Part shown: piece after piece, positions 46,101 through 60,000 of the stretch
Layout: every line of letters begins with the position of its first letter
How positions within the stretch are numbered: the stretch's first letter is position 1
DNA from: Euwallacea fornicatus
Lineage: Eukaryota > Arthropoda > Insecta > Coleoptera > Curculionidae
Direction of reading: 5' to 3'
Assembly (NCBI RefSeq): GCF_040115645.1
Contig: NC_089547.1
Span: forward strand, 806,001-870,000
DNA length: 64,000 nt
Program-made: the position numbers and the translations under genes
Notes under the pieces: model-generated
Databases searched by the model: none
Seen by the model: the letters and a program-made list of their open reading frames with translations, nothing else
What the model was told of the DNA's origin: nothing

Positions 46101-48974
46101 TGTTAAAATGTAGCTTATTAGGTATTCATAGAGCCTCATCAGACCAATTCTGAAATTGGCGGCGATTAGTTTACCGTACCGATCTCTGTGAGGCGTTGCA
46201 GCTGTCAAAATATTCGAATTTTCCTAAATAATTGGGAAACTGTACATTTCCTACATAAGACCCATTATATAAACAACTTAAAATTTGACGATAAATCCGA
46301 AATTGGTTTAAAAAAAAACTGAGGGGTTCCATTGAAAAAAATTAATTTGGTTTTACCAGCCTTTTATAACGGACCTTTCTCATTTGAAAATAATTTTAAA
46401 ATAGTCACCTTTTAATGATCAAAAACGTTGATCATAAACGTTTCTTTCTAAACCTCATGTTTACTGAAAGATCGCACTTTGTCACATTAATGAGCAACCC
46501 TGTATAAGTTGCACTAAAATCATATACTTTAGCTTTTAGTTAAAATTGCATCTTAAATACTATTTAAGTTCGGTCCTTTCCCAACTTGCTTCAAAGAGAA
46601 AAATTAAAGAGATATGGGGCAGGAGATCCTGCAAGGGTTGGAAATGCATCATTGAGACAACGAGGTGACGGTCTTCATGTGGCAATTCATGAAATCGCGA
46701 GTAAAGTTTCCGTTCTGCGCATTAGTTTAGGTTATTCTCAAATTATGGTTTCTGGAATACCAAGGTAAACGTTGATATTAAGATGACGTCACACTCGTAT
46801 AGCCAGCAATGAAGATTGTTGGCCCCCACAAAGGTACCTAAAGATGGGTTCCCAATCAAAACGTAACACCATCATTTCCCAATTAGTTTCACTCTTCTGC
46901 AAGTTGTTACTTCCAACGTGCTACGTGCGATCGATCGCATCACCTCGCGCACCACGCGTTTGGGGTGAACAACCTCAGCGTGGCATTTGGCGGGAAAACT
47001 ATGGGCCATACCATTTTCTAAGAATACCCATCCTATTACTAATGTTAAAGTTAAATGAATTAATATTGAGACGACTGCCATTTTGTTAAACTTGTTTATC
47101 ATAAGCTAACTGAAAACACCTAAAATTAATTACCCTGTTGTTTTGATACGATTGAAGATGTTATAAACAACTGCACAGTCTATTTTTGTCTCGCATATCT
47201 TGGTGACGTAGTGTTTTTTGTTTGTATACCTAAGTTTATCCATTCCGTAGGTCATGTTTACCTCCTGGAATTATCTAATTCGAAGATAAGGAGAATAATA
47301 TTTGTGTTTAGTGCTGGTATGGAATTTCACGCTTCCCTTCACCATTTTGTCAAATGAAAAAACATATTTTTATTGTGCCTGTTTTCATGTCATTAAGTTA
47401 AACACAGGGACCTTTGTTCTCAGTGATTGTACTGTGATAAGTCAATGGCCAATTTTAATTGCTTCATCATTGACTATTTCATGAGCCTACCAATGTGATA
47501 TATATGAAAACAATTATTACTATCTAAATTTAAAAAAAAAACACCTCAAGGCCGGGCCAAATGTTGACCGGTTCAAGTGCGTTTATACTGCATTTATAGT
47601 TTAAAGTGAATTGATACTCTTCGCAGGTAAACGGTTTGTTTTTAATTATTTGAATGGGTGCTTGCCCTTTGGCAGGTACACGCCCGACACGACAAAAGAA
47701 ACGAGTCATCTGACTGCATTAATTCATCCCATTTATATACAGTGTCGGCTATCATACCGGTCCAAATCTATTTTTAGCCCGCCCAACTGTGGTTACAACT
47801 GAAATGAAAGTGGACCATTGACTGAAGTAAGGAATTTGTTTAGTTCTTTCTTTACAGGGAGCGAAGTAGCGGTCATTATGTTTGATAAGGAAGATGATTA
47901 ACACTAGGACGAAGTGAATGCCTCCATTAGTTAACTGCAGTTTGTTTGGCGAGGTACTTGAGAGATGTTGTTGACTGATAACATTCAATTAAATTAGCTT
48001 TATGCTTTATGAATTATTTAAATTTTACGACGAGGACGGTGCATTCACCATATTGTCCGAAAACTGGGGTTGTATATTATTTAAGTGAAAATGGCATATT
48101 TAAAGGGTAATGCCCATATACATTTTTTAAAATTATCCAGGAATGCTTGGATCATTTGCGAATTAATAATGAAGTTGATTTAATATTATGAAAAGTTGAG
48201 TAATTGTCGAGTGGGAGAGCGTACTGGAGTATTGATTAGTATCTACAAAAAAATTTCAGGGGTCAATCCCTCATGGGATATTGTTTTATGAGGATATCTA
48301 CTACGTTTTTAGCACATTGCGGTGCCAATGTAGAAGAATTGAAAACTCTGGGACGTTAGAAAAGTATATCTTCCGGAGGGATTGGTAGATAATTCAGATA
48401 ATAACAAAAACTTATTCACTTTCTAAGGTTTCAATTTATTCTGTCTCTGTGAGATGTGAATCGGTAACTAAAACTATTAGATCATATCAATAATTTATTT
48501 GGTTTTAAATATTGTTCGAACATCAACGTTAATATTAATAGTGTTACTTGTACTTCGGACATCAGAAGGTGTAAATAATCCCCTGTAGCGTCTCCTGATT
48601 TTCCTCCTGATATTCTCCAGATTCCTTGGTCTTCCTACAGATAACAAACTAAGTTTTGATTCTCTTATTGACATTCTGTTGGGGAATATATCTTTCGGTT
48701 GCTGTTGATTGCGTTGAGGCGTATATTATCTGAATATTTGGATTAGGATGACCTGCCGTCTGTTTATTATGTTACTGTAGTGCTCCCCTCGTCTTCTGTT
48801 TAACTCGATATTTCTCATGCAGAAGCGTGCTGTCTAGACGTTTGTCTTTTGCTGTTGTGTTTTTTAAATTAAAGATTATTGAAAAACAAAAAAAAACTCG
48901 GCAGGTACTTTTTTAATGAAACGTTTGCGCTTTATTTCTTTAGAATATCATTTCAAACTTCTCTTTTCTTTCAG
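43140..48974. other. presumed first intron of SINHCAF
   Basis: AT-rich, with only short scattered open frames. A possible transposon (45,138-46,504) lies within. The stretch 46,600-47,000 is slightly GC-richer, with nothing identifiable. Confidence 0.4.
45138..46504. mobile_element. possible non-autonomous transposon with CAGGGTT ends
   Basis: The left tip TACAGGGTTTGTCATAA and right tip, reversed, TACAGGGTTGCTCATTAA are similar and face each other 1.37 kb apart. The interior has no recognisable transposase. Only about 20 bp match, so this may be two unrelated solo ends. Confidence 0.3.
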
Positions 48975-49022
48975 GTTCACTAGATTCTAGATACTATCCC
49001 GCGTTCATTTTCATCGATTGCC

Positions 49023-51052
49023 ATGTTCTCGTTCCATAGACCGAAAGTGTACAGGTCCTCGACGGGATGCTGCATCTGCAAGGCCAAGTCTAGCAGTTCT
49101 AGGTTCACCGACAGTAAGAAATACGAAGAAGACTTTATGGAATGTTTCAAATTGGCCACCCCCAGACAAGGGGAGATCTGCAACGCCTGCGTTCTACTCG
49201 TGAAGCGTTGGAAGAAACTGCCTGCGGGATCTGATAGGAATTGGAGACATGTAAGTAGCCAACGATTGTTAGTTAAGTTTAATTAAGACTGGGCCTTGTT
49301 GATTTACAAGATCTTTCATGATAATATCTCATTATTCACAGGGAAATATATACATGATTTTGAGCAACGAAATCTTATAAACTTATGTCAACAAATGTTT
49401 AATTACTCAGTTAAAGGGTCCGTGTATAAGACGCAGTTATTTAATCGACAGTCAGCGTTGCTAACCATTGCTGAAACATAACTATAGGTTTGTTCTTGCA
49501 AGCAATCTGTGACCGTTCAATAACGGTTATAAGATATAAATTATCAGCAGCAACTTCGGACTTTCCTCTGACGCTCGACCCCAATTCTCTAGACTGCGCC
49601 CCCGACAAACGTATCACCTTCCAACTAACCAAATACCCAACCAGGCACATGTCAATCTTACCGTCAATTTGACTAATCCCCCCCAAAACATCATGCTTCG
49701 AATCACTAAAATGCAGCTTTGGTATCCCTCCAAACAGGTAGTGGACGCACGAGCAGGTCCTGGCATGAAATCCTTTACCAAGTTTAAAACCCGCAATAGG
49801 AAGCTGAATGGAGATAAACTCAACGAAAAGATGAAAAAGAAGCAATTTGAGAGGTATGTGTATTATTTTAAATCAGGGCTGGACAAGAATACAGATTTGT
49901 ATTTTTAAAAAAACAAGGTGTAACCCTGAAAACTTGCTAAGAAATTATGACCTGAGCTAAAAGATTCTAAAATCTCGTTTCTGTAACCGTCAAGTGGAAT
50001 AATCAAGAAAGGGCTTTTTTAGTTTACATTTTGTTAAGTCGATTTAAAAGCTATCAACTCTTAAAATAAAGGAAAAAAAACTGAAGTAAAAGTCAAAACT
50101 CTCAGAAAACACCGTTCATCGAGCAAATCTTTCACCAGCTTTTAGTTGGAACCAAATTTTCGGTTTTTTTTATGGTGACGTATCAGTATATTAAAGTTGA
50201 TTTTTTAGAGAGTATAGTCCGCCTCTTTCGGACAAAAGCGACGGTCCGGAGGATATGGATATCAACGATGTAGACTTCTTGTCTGAAGACGGGCCAAGGT
50301 TTGTTGCACTGCTGTTTTCCTATATAGTGTTCCTCATAAAGTAATTTAATTTCAGCATGGGCTCCTCGCGCAATGGGAGCCCGGGTGCCAGCGACGTCGA
50401 AGACCATGTGGAGGCGCCAAAGGATCGTAGTCGCAGGAGAAAGGGCAAATCACGAAAACGGGACGAGATACATTTTAACATTAGCGGTTTTATCGATCTG
50501 GATTATTGGAAAAAGTAAGTTTTGGGGAATTTCAAGTGGTGAATGTAAAATTGATCTTACTTTTCCTTTGTACTGTTCCAATCGTGGCATAATTCACCTA
50601 AACTACTCAATAACACTCATGTTTTTGTTTGCAGGGAAACGATCTGTTGCGGTACGATATACCGGGGCCAAAACGATGAAATTATGGTGGACCACAGTAC
50701 CCTGAAGCCCTGCTCGGGTCGCATAGCTAAAGCGAAGGCGGCTGTCGCCAACCGCCCGGCACCCACGACGGTGCTCGTCGCTTCATCCGTCACTACTGTC
50801 ATCACCGCCACCCCGACGCCCAAAACTCCCTTCAGTGACAGCAGTTCGGATTCGGGCTACGATGACTGTTCAAATCAGGGAATCGCACTGTCACCAGACG
50901 CTCAAATGAGCCGGAATTTAGAAAACCGGGAGGCGGAGGCTCGGAAAGGCGATGTCGCTGACCTGATGTGTCACGAGACGATCTTCGAGAGTCAGGAAGT
51001 AAGCGATATCGTGACAGGTCATTATCAGGCCGTGTCCGCGGTTGGCAATTAG
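49023..51052 (+). CDS. SINHCAF: SIN3-HDAC complex-associated factor (FAM60A family)
   Basis: Five coding exons, 49023-49250, 49738-49853, 50209-50298, 50356-50514 and 50635-51052, join in frame to 336 residues. The N-terminus is the family hallmark: MFSFHRPKVYRS, then a Cys-rich module (C16, C17, C19, C53, C56) in GCCICKAKSSSSRFTD and GEICNACVLLVKRWKKLPAG, continuing across the first junction as NWRHVVDARAGPG. A second conserved block, FIDLDYWKKETICCGTIYRG, occurs at about 190-210. By family knowledge this protein joins the Sin3-histone deacetylase co-repressor in the nucleus. The middle (about 145-185) is acidic, then basic (RSRRRKGKSRKR), a likely nuclear localisation signal. The tail is longer than in vertebrates (221 residues in human, from memory) and rich in Ala, Thr and Ser. 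The start codon is the first Met after the acceptor at 48,974 and matches the family start. Confidence 0.95.
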
Positions 51053-51298
51053 TCGCCGTCAGAGGTCGCTCTCTGGCAATCGTTTGTCTGATGCACTATT
51101 ATCGTTAGTTAATATTATAATTCTTTTTTTGTACCTTGTGACGATAGGTTTTATGCTATTCTTGCTGGGGGCGACTCGCCTTGACTGAGCAGGAACAGGG
51201 AATAGTATAAGTATGTGTTCTCTTACCGACAGTACAAAGTAACTTAAGCGAATCGGTGGTCAAGCGGAAGGGCGTCTGGTTTGTTTTGGGGTATCGAT

Positions 51299-51304
51299 AA
51301 TAAA
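51299..51304 (+). terminator. possible poly(A) signal for SINHCAF
   Basis: AATAAA about 250 bp after the stop codon, the first on this strand. Later signals also exist, so the UTR may be longer. Confidence 0.4.
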
Positions 51305-54300
51305 TATCGCATGCGTCAAAAATTTCAATATAAATTTGTCCTTTGGGTCATGTTTAGTTTTGTTTTTACGATCACAAAATTGATTATAATTGGTTTTCTA
51401 TCACCCTTTCGTAAATCCCATCGGTGAGCATTGTATAAGTGACCACATTTACAAATATTTCCTTGTCAATGAAAAAGTAAAATTTAAATGTTATTCCTAT
51501 TTGAAACAAATATTCTCCTTTTTCTCGTCTATGCTGGGTTGCTTTGCGAATTTGTTTCGCATTTTTATTAGTTTGGTCAGTAAAATTTTCTATTATAATA
51601 CATACTATCAATGTTAAGTTGTTCATAAAATGGTTGTGCAAATTGTGGGGAATCCAGGAACATAGAGTGTTCAACAAATAAAACCATTCACTCAGCAATT
51701 TAAAATTACCATACTATGCGTATCAAAATATTTGCTAATTTACTTATTGTTTTGTCCTGCGAAATTTGCAACTGATTGATCAATATTTTCAATTCACCCA
51801 TCTCAGTCGTTTTTTTTGTTTCGAGACCATATTAGTCTGGCTTTACTTTTAGGTATGCATACGCATAGATGCATCATTGAATATCATCAAATATACATTA
51901 TAGGGTTTTTGGTATAAGTGCAAATTTGAAACCTTTGTCAATATTCGAAATTATGGTTAAATGTCAATTTTCATGAAAGATTGACTGGCACCTATATGGG
52001 TGTCTGTCAGTAATACCAAGTAGTTTTTCAGTACGCCGTTTTACAGATTGTCTTAGTGTATCGTAAAGTGGCGCCATCTCCGCCCAAAGCAACTTACCAT
52101 AGTTTTTACTAACACTCGCAAAACAGACGAAGGCGCCGCCTTGACCTTTCACCGCTCTTTCGACTGAAAACAACTGTCTGTTTTCTGACAGTTGAGATAA
52201 ATGTAATTAATAGCATATTCATGTTAAACGCGCTAAAGTTTCACACTCGTCATACTGCTCAGTAAGTACCATCGTAGATAAGCATTAGTCACCGTTAATT
52301 GAATTATTATCTGCCAGGTCTATGCATTTCAAGGTGTCTAGATTAGTACTGCCAACAGTGTTCAGTTCACTTTATTTTGTTGCCAGTAGCTCTGCGTGGG
52401 CGGCAACATCGCAATGTTGCCGCCCGTTTGACAGGGGGGACATTTTCAATTGTTGTGCAATACGCGATTTCCCCTCCTAACCCTCCACATAAGTCAACAA
52501 TTGATAGACTGCGAGACTAGACTAGTCGTAATCATAATTACATAAATTTACCGAATGTGACATTGTTATAATTTACAATTAGCGGAATCTCGGAATTCTA
52601 AACTATTCGATCGTCTGTATATCGATGTACGGACTTACATTGTACATCGTTATCGTTTTTATTGTTTGGCATTGGTTTCGTCGTTGACACGCGTCGTTGC
52701 GCAATTTTTTGATCTCAGTCGTCTCATCTGACGCCATTTTGCTAAATCTGATTCGTGGAATCACACACCCCAAGAATGTATAGTATTATTCATTGATATT
52801 GTCAAATTTTATATATGTAGTATATTTTCATTTTGCAACGTCAAGGTATAATTGACTAATTTCTTATTGGATATGACCTAGGTATATATATTTATAGAAT
52901 AATTAATATATTTCCTATTTAATTTGGTTTGTTTATGCTCTATTGGGTATTTTAGCCGATGCTCAGCTCAAGATTTGGCAACGCTGTTTTTCGTCTTTCG
53001 TAGGAATTGCTCGAATGTATGTGACAATGCAACAAAATGGCCGCCAAGAGAAGGTAATTTGACGTAATTAATTTTGAAGTTTCTTGCCTACTTTCCGGGC
53101 TTGTGCAAAAGCAACATATTAGAATTTTAGGCAGGTCCCGCGTTAGATAATGCGCAGAACGCGCATTGAAAGAAGGCGGCAAATAACTATAAACAATTGA
53201 GTAAAAACTTGGCAGGCAGCTTATGTAACGTTGGTTTATATAAGGCGGCAAATTGTCCAGCACCCGCCTTGATTTTCGGTCATTTGAATACATCTATGAT
53301 TAACCTTTGACAGTTTCATCTAGAGCTGTTTGGGTGTGCCGAGGTTCTTTTGGCATTGTTGAAGGTATCACCATTCTAAAAGTGTGAGTCAGTAGGCGCC
53401 GTCAGGCCCTTGAATCGTCTAGGTAACGTAACTTTTGAGTCCTGTAATATAGAGAATATGGACGAATGTGCCACATTACGTTGCTAATTCGACACCCTTC
53501 AAGGGCCATTGATTGAACACTGTCAAAATCCAAGCATCCAAAAAGAAAAAAATAAGATCATGAAATGGTCCCGTTTCGACATTAAAATTTAAGCACCTAT
53601 GGTTTACCTTGAGACCATATACATTTGTGTATTATCTAGTCAAACGTCAGTAGCGTGCGATAAGATTAATTTGACCAGAAAACATTGGCGTACCTACAGT
53701 CTATTTCGACTTAACGTCATGCGATTTTCAGTCATTTTGTTGCATTCAACTGCAATCACGCGGGGTTGCCACTTTACGCAAAAAATACTTGGGCTTTATA
53801 GAACAAGAAGGTGAGAATACCACTGTTAGTAAGTTTAATATTATTTTTGTATACACGCTTCGGCGCACATGTCGTACGTGAGATTACTCTAAAGGATGGC
53901 TAAAAAAACCAAGAATGAATGTATAGGTATTATAGTTATTAAGGGCGGCAAAGAGGCAAGTGTAAGTATTCTAAATTTTAACATTTTTGTAAAAAAAGCG
54001 CGACAAAAAAATTACAACAATGTACAGAGTTTAATTTTGCCACCACTGTCTGCAAAATCGCAAATTAGTTTCACATGATTTGTTCTATAGACTGAAAGTC
54101 AACTTAGTCATATTAGTCGATTTTGAGTACCCAATTAATTTTTAAAAAATGGCGATTTTGATCAGACCCGGCATTATGGCATTCAAAAAGGCCGTCAGCA
54201 AAAAGAAACTGAAGGCCATTTTGTTGCTTCTAGTGATTGAATCCGAACCGCCTTTTAAACAATATTTTTTTGTCAATTGCACCAACATTCTATACCCAAT

Positions 54301-57028
54301 TGCGGACTTTAACTGTGATTGAATGTGCTGACTCGCTGCATCACCTTCAAAATGTATTAGTTTAAGGCCATGGCACCGTTGGTGTGCTGGTGCAATCTCC
54401 CTTTGAGTGTTGTTTATAGTGTGGACTTCTAAAGTCCCCTTTTTAGCTTGTAATATACTTAATTAAATAAATCTGTTTCTATATTCGAGAACACATTATT
54501 GTATTTACTTATTATTAGCGCTAAAGTTAATGGGTCCGTGATGCAGACGATGAACGTAATTCCAATAGAAGAGAGTTTATTTCATTTAGTTTGTCTTCAA
54601 TTAAGTAATATATTGATTAATAAATTGATTTTTTAGTGGTTTCACTGTCCTTAATATTCCGTTTGTTGAATATTTGCCTGTTAATAAAGTTTTCATTTCC
54701 GTGTCACGAAACTACGACCAAAGGTCGTTTCACAATAATTGTGATTCGTAGACGAATAATACAATTCCTAATACAAAAATACAAAAATTTTACACAATTT
54801 CCAATTGACTCAAAATTACTTTTCTAGTTGTGTGATGTGCTGCACTCGCCTACACCTTGTCCGCCAACCCCACATTTATAGAAAATATTTTTCATATTAG
54901 TTGCATAATATTACATTTTGTTTCTTCAGAAAATAAAGCAAAACACTCTTAATTCGAAAATTTTTATTTAAATAATCAGCTATATAAAATCACTATTCAC
55001 AATATTTAGGAGCCTCTAAAAGTAAAAATTAAATAATTTACATGAAAAGTACACGGTATTTATACTTAAAAAAAATGAAGATTTTCACGAAGCAAAAGGG
55101 CAAAAGGCACGTTTTATTTCGACGAAATTACAATCAGGAACGAATACACGACAGCGTTTTAGTCAAAAACTCATTTAAATGAGTTTTACACATCGATAGG
55201 CAAACAAATGTATGTATGTCATTTACCCGCAAGAAACGTAGCACCGAGAATATATAAGTAATTATTATCATTGCCTTACATGCTATGACGTCGAATTATT
55301 GTTTTATTATATTTATTTATTTAATAACTTGTAAATACGTATTAGGTATTTTGAAATATTTTTGATTGGAGATGTAAAGCTCAAAAAATTAACTTGAGAA
55401 TCTACAAACACTATCTATGAACTATTTAAAAAATCCTGGACGCCACGGAAGTCAAACGCCAAATTACAAATGTACTGTTGACTTTAACATCAAGTCAGGC
55501 TAGTTTCCGTAACACACAAACAATCTGACTACTGCTAGAACTCTATGTCCATCGTTTCTATGGAAATTAGCTGGCACTTAAAGCACATTAATAATAATTT
55601 GACCCTAAACGAGTTAGACTTTATTTAATAAACTTCGGATCTCATCGCTCTTTAGGCAAGTTCTCCAAACACTATTGTCTATTAGCCAGGGAAAACCTTT
55701 GATTTCCATGGGAGAGCGGATTTTTTTTTAAATTTTGGAAAGTTCTTTACTTAAAGGGTGATTTACGTGACTGATATCCCACTCAAAGTTTCGGAGAAAG
55801 AAAAAAAGAGAACTTTTTCAAGTGGCATATGGCTATTATAACTCATGACCCATATTTTGTAGTTTCACACGTGCAGAGTTGTCAATTTAACGTGAAACCT
55901 CTGGCAACATGGAAATTTCAAGTGAGACATGTGATGTAGATGAGAGAGACCGTTGATGTTTTCCGGCCATTTCTGTAAAAATATGGGTATGAGTAAAATA
56001 TCTATCCTTTTACTCACTTTCGAAGGTAACAATCAACCAAACTTTGGCTCAACAAAAGATAGATTATAACTTACTATGGTCATGCATCAAATATTAGCAT
56101 GTTGTCGTTTTTATATATTATTCTAACTTAGAAAAAAAAATCTGTTCCTCATGGATAACACATGTTTTCCCCTGTATAAATAATTTAATTTAACAAGTGA
56201 CGTTAGAAACTTATCAAATGGCTAATTTTTTGTGCTGAAGTTCTACCTTCACTTATTTGTCAAATTCGGCGACAGTACTATCAATTACCTATACAGGAGA
56301 AAAGCATTTGCTTTCCATTGCTCACGGAGCCTTTTAATATGATATAAAACCTAATTCTCCAGAACTTTTAAAAGCACATTTACGCGAATCACCCTGTATC
56401 TATTAAAAATTTAATATTGGTTGACACAAGGAAACTTTCTTTTAAGTGCAGTAACAATGAAAAAAAACAAATGCAATTTACCTGAACTAAAATAAAAGCT
56501 TAAAAAAGGCAGTTAGTGACGCAAAAAAAAATCACAAAAAGATGTGTTACTATATCACAAAACAAATTCAATTCCGTCAAGAAACAACTTTCTGAATCAA
56601 ATCAAGCGTTTTCAGGGTAAAATCCCGTTTAAACCCAGACTACGAGGACTGAGGCGGGACACCCCGGGAGGGGGACTACAGAATAAATATTACTTACAAC
56701 TAACAAAAACAATAAGTGCGGTTTTCGCCCCCGTTTCAAGGGCGGAAGCCAGCTCTGAACGAAAGTAATACTCAAAAACAAATGTACAAAAGTTTAAATA
56801 AAGGTAGAAGCCCACAAGGGGCCCTACCGATAATAGGCAATAAATACAGTGGAGGACGTTCTCAGATAGGGGCAGGGCGAAGCCCCAAAATGCGTCTGCG
56901 TGTCTTTTAATTTTCGCCGTAGCTGCCACGTTTGCGCAGTTTCCTGGGATCCGCCCTACGTGCAGTAAACGTACCACTAAACAACAACAATGAAGAAAAA
57001 CCGACAAATTAAAGAGTTAGGACCTATG
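51305..57028. other. intergenic between convergent SINHCAF and Mbs, no gene recognised
   Basis: About 5.7 kb. It may hold long 3' UTRs of either neighbour. Open frames are short and mutually overlapping, with no motifs. One likely MITE (55,753-56,399) is listed separately. Confidence 0.45.
55753..56399. mobile_element. probable MITE with AGGGTGATT ends
   Basis: The left tip AGGGTGATTTACGTGA and the right tip, reversed, CAGGGTGATTCGCGTAAAT face each other about 645 bp apart. Similarity continues weakly inward (AAAGTTTCGGAGAA versus AAAGTTCTGGAGAA). There is no coding content. Confidence 0.5.
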
Positions 57029-60000
57029 CTATTTTGACAGCTTGCTGATGACCCTGATCAGGGCGCCGTTTTCGTCTTTCAACCTCTGGTTCTCGGACTT
57101 GAGGTTCTCCAGGTTCTGGAACAAAAAAGTTGCGATTCCTATTAGGTACATGAATTCTTTGATCTGTTTTTCGAGGTGATAGAAAACACGTTTAAATTGT
57201 TCATTGTTACAAGTTGTAAACATCACACCATAGGATCGTAAACCAGTAGATACAAAACCATCCATAATACATTGAAAATTTTAACATTAGTCAATTTAAA
57301 TAGCGTCTTACAACAGTGTCTCAACCTTTGATGACTCGGAAAACTTTTAGGGGTATGAACTTCATTTGAGCGTCGACTTATACTGCACAGATACCTATTT
57401 TAATGAAAAATGTTCACGTACAGGGTCTCCCAACGGTGTCAACTATGGTTTACGACCCTTGAGTTTACCAAGACATCCTGGACCGAATTAACTATTTCGG
57501 CAGAATGAAACGAACTAATTAAGGACACCATTTATTTTATTTGTGAGTAGTTTTAACGATTCGCTTCTATATGCGGCAGACTAGCGATATTTCAAATAAT
57601 AATAATATTAACAACAATGATACGTTTTCCTCAACCAACTGGAGAAAATGACTTGAAGTGGTAACCATCAGTTTTTAAAATTTTACAATGAAGTGCTACT
57701 TCATCTTGTAAAAATCAGAAGAATTTTTTCCTCAGTTGATAACGAAAACGTTCCAAATTTACCGCCACTAAACAAAATAACAAACGAGTCCGTTTCATCC
57801 TTCTTCAATACACGTAAATCTGGAAATCTAAAGGCGGGTGTTTAAGAAAATAGCTTCAAATTGGTTACAAGCAGGTATTAATCAATAAAAAAGTACACAA
57901 CGGTCAAAGAAAACATAGCGAAGCGAATTATGACGTATATGTAATGTACAGTTGTTTAGAAACCAACAATTAATGAACCGCATCCCTCCAGGGGCGCCTC
58001 GACAGTCATTAGTGGCGCACGTCGGAGGGAAGCGTCTTGCCTGGATGAGTCGCAGCGGACAAAACAACGACAAAAACTCAAATTGAGGCGCTCTCTTTCG
58101 GCAATTAGACAAAACTGTTCCTGCTTTTTACCTATTTTTTCGACGAGTTGGTCAGTTTGTTGATCACCCGCGTCAAAGACCGGTTGTCCGCCTTTAGTCT
58201 TTCGTTTTCGGCTTTCAATTTTTGCAATTGCTATGGAAACATAGAGATTTCATTACTACCGGTTTTGCACTTGACTCTTCTAACACTCCATCTCTAACGA
58301 GCAAATATTGTTAGAAAGAGAGAAATATAAAGTGATTTGAGAGGCGGTGCCAGCCAACGCTAAGGTCTTGTTACAAGGAAGAGTGCTTAAATACGCCACC
58401 TGTAAACCCACCTTTAATTCCTCCTCCATTTCGCTTAGTTTTCGTTCCATCGCTCTTCTTTCTCGCTTTTCCAACTCAGATAAAGAGTTTTTACTAGTCT
58501 ACAAAAGAAGATGTAAATTAAGTGTTGCAGAAATTGCATCACTGCTTTTTGTTTTTGTTTTCTAATATCAAAATGATTAATCATGTGTCTTTTGCTGCTA
58601 CAAATTTCAACTTGTGGAATTGGGAAAAATCGCTGCTTTGGCAGGGAATGTCATATAATTTGTTTTCGTAGCAACAAAGACTAGAACAATGTATTGTTTT
58701 GCTGTTACACGCCAATGTTTATGCAAATATGCCATTTTTTTTAATATGTTATATTTAAAGAACACTTCGACAACAATTGGTATCCGCAACAATTTGTTTT
58801 CAAATATGCGAAATACATGAATTACTGTTGATTCATAAAAGGGGGTAACGTTGCATGTTGTCTTCATCTTGTTGTCAAAAGTTTCGAAAACGGCAACGTC
58901 GCGTTTCGGTTTTGTTTTCGTATCAGGCGGTCTAATTTTTTTGCTTTCTGAGAAACCTCCACATCAATCTCAAGGCATAATGTTTGCGATAGGTGAGAAA
59001 CACTTGACCTCGAAACAGAAAATCTAACCTGATTGAAACACGAAATATTCTAAAATGTCCGTCATTCACATCAATATCGATTTATTTTTAGTTAAATATC
59101 TCAATAATAGCATGAAAATGTAATAGAAAACACCTTGTCGAATCTTACGTCGCTTAATCGCAAGGCCAAAACCGCCCAGCACTTGTTTGCACAACAACAT
59201 TGGCAATGACACAGGCATTGACGAAATCCTCGTGCCTGAACTCACCACTAAATTTATCTTCTCTAACGTCTGTTTGGTTTCCCTATGCTCCTCATCAGAC
59301 TTTCTCAGCTTCTCCCTGAGCCGATCGTTCTCCACCAGCTGCTCCTCGTACAGCTTCTTGTAGTCTATTTCTCCGTTCTCATTTCGAATGTCTGCGGTGC
59401 TGCCAATACGCGATCGACTAGTCCGCTCAGAACCGCTCTGAAACCCATCGACATTAATTCTAGAACTCTTGAAAAGGCAACGTTTTTTGACGTATTCACA
59501 CAACCCATCGATGACATTGTAAATATTGACTAAATTAAAAGAAGTAGTTTGAACATATTCGGCGATAGTATTTTGAAAAGTTATTTCATTAACGAATCAT
59601 CAACAGATGGCGTCGTTTCGAAAAATAATTGACAAGTGAATCGACGCTGTCATTTATCATATATATTGAGCGAGATACTGTGAGTTTTCGCAAAGACAGC
59701 TCATATTATTTTTACTTGCAAAGCGGCTATTTTTACAATTAAAAAAAAATCTAAACAGGTAACATGTTTATGTTGCGTGACACAATACACATTTTATCAC
59801 CCTCAACATTAACTATTTCTTCGTCACTGCTAACGAAATATGATATTCTAACACAACTGGAGACTCATTTGCTTGCTAAACTTGGTTCTAAATCTAATCC
59901 TTACAGGACACAAAATTTTTCTTCCAATTTATGATAAAATCAGTGAATAAGTGAAAGTGGAATCCCTGATACAGGCGCCTTAAAGTTTTCAATTGCAATT

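Noticed and set aside
52000..52200. Minus-strand frame (69 codons) near a small inverted repeat
   Set aside because: No motif, no splice context and a stop-rich neighbourhood; not enough to call a gene.
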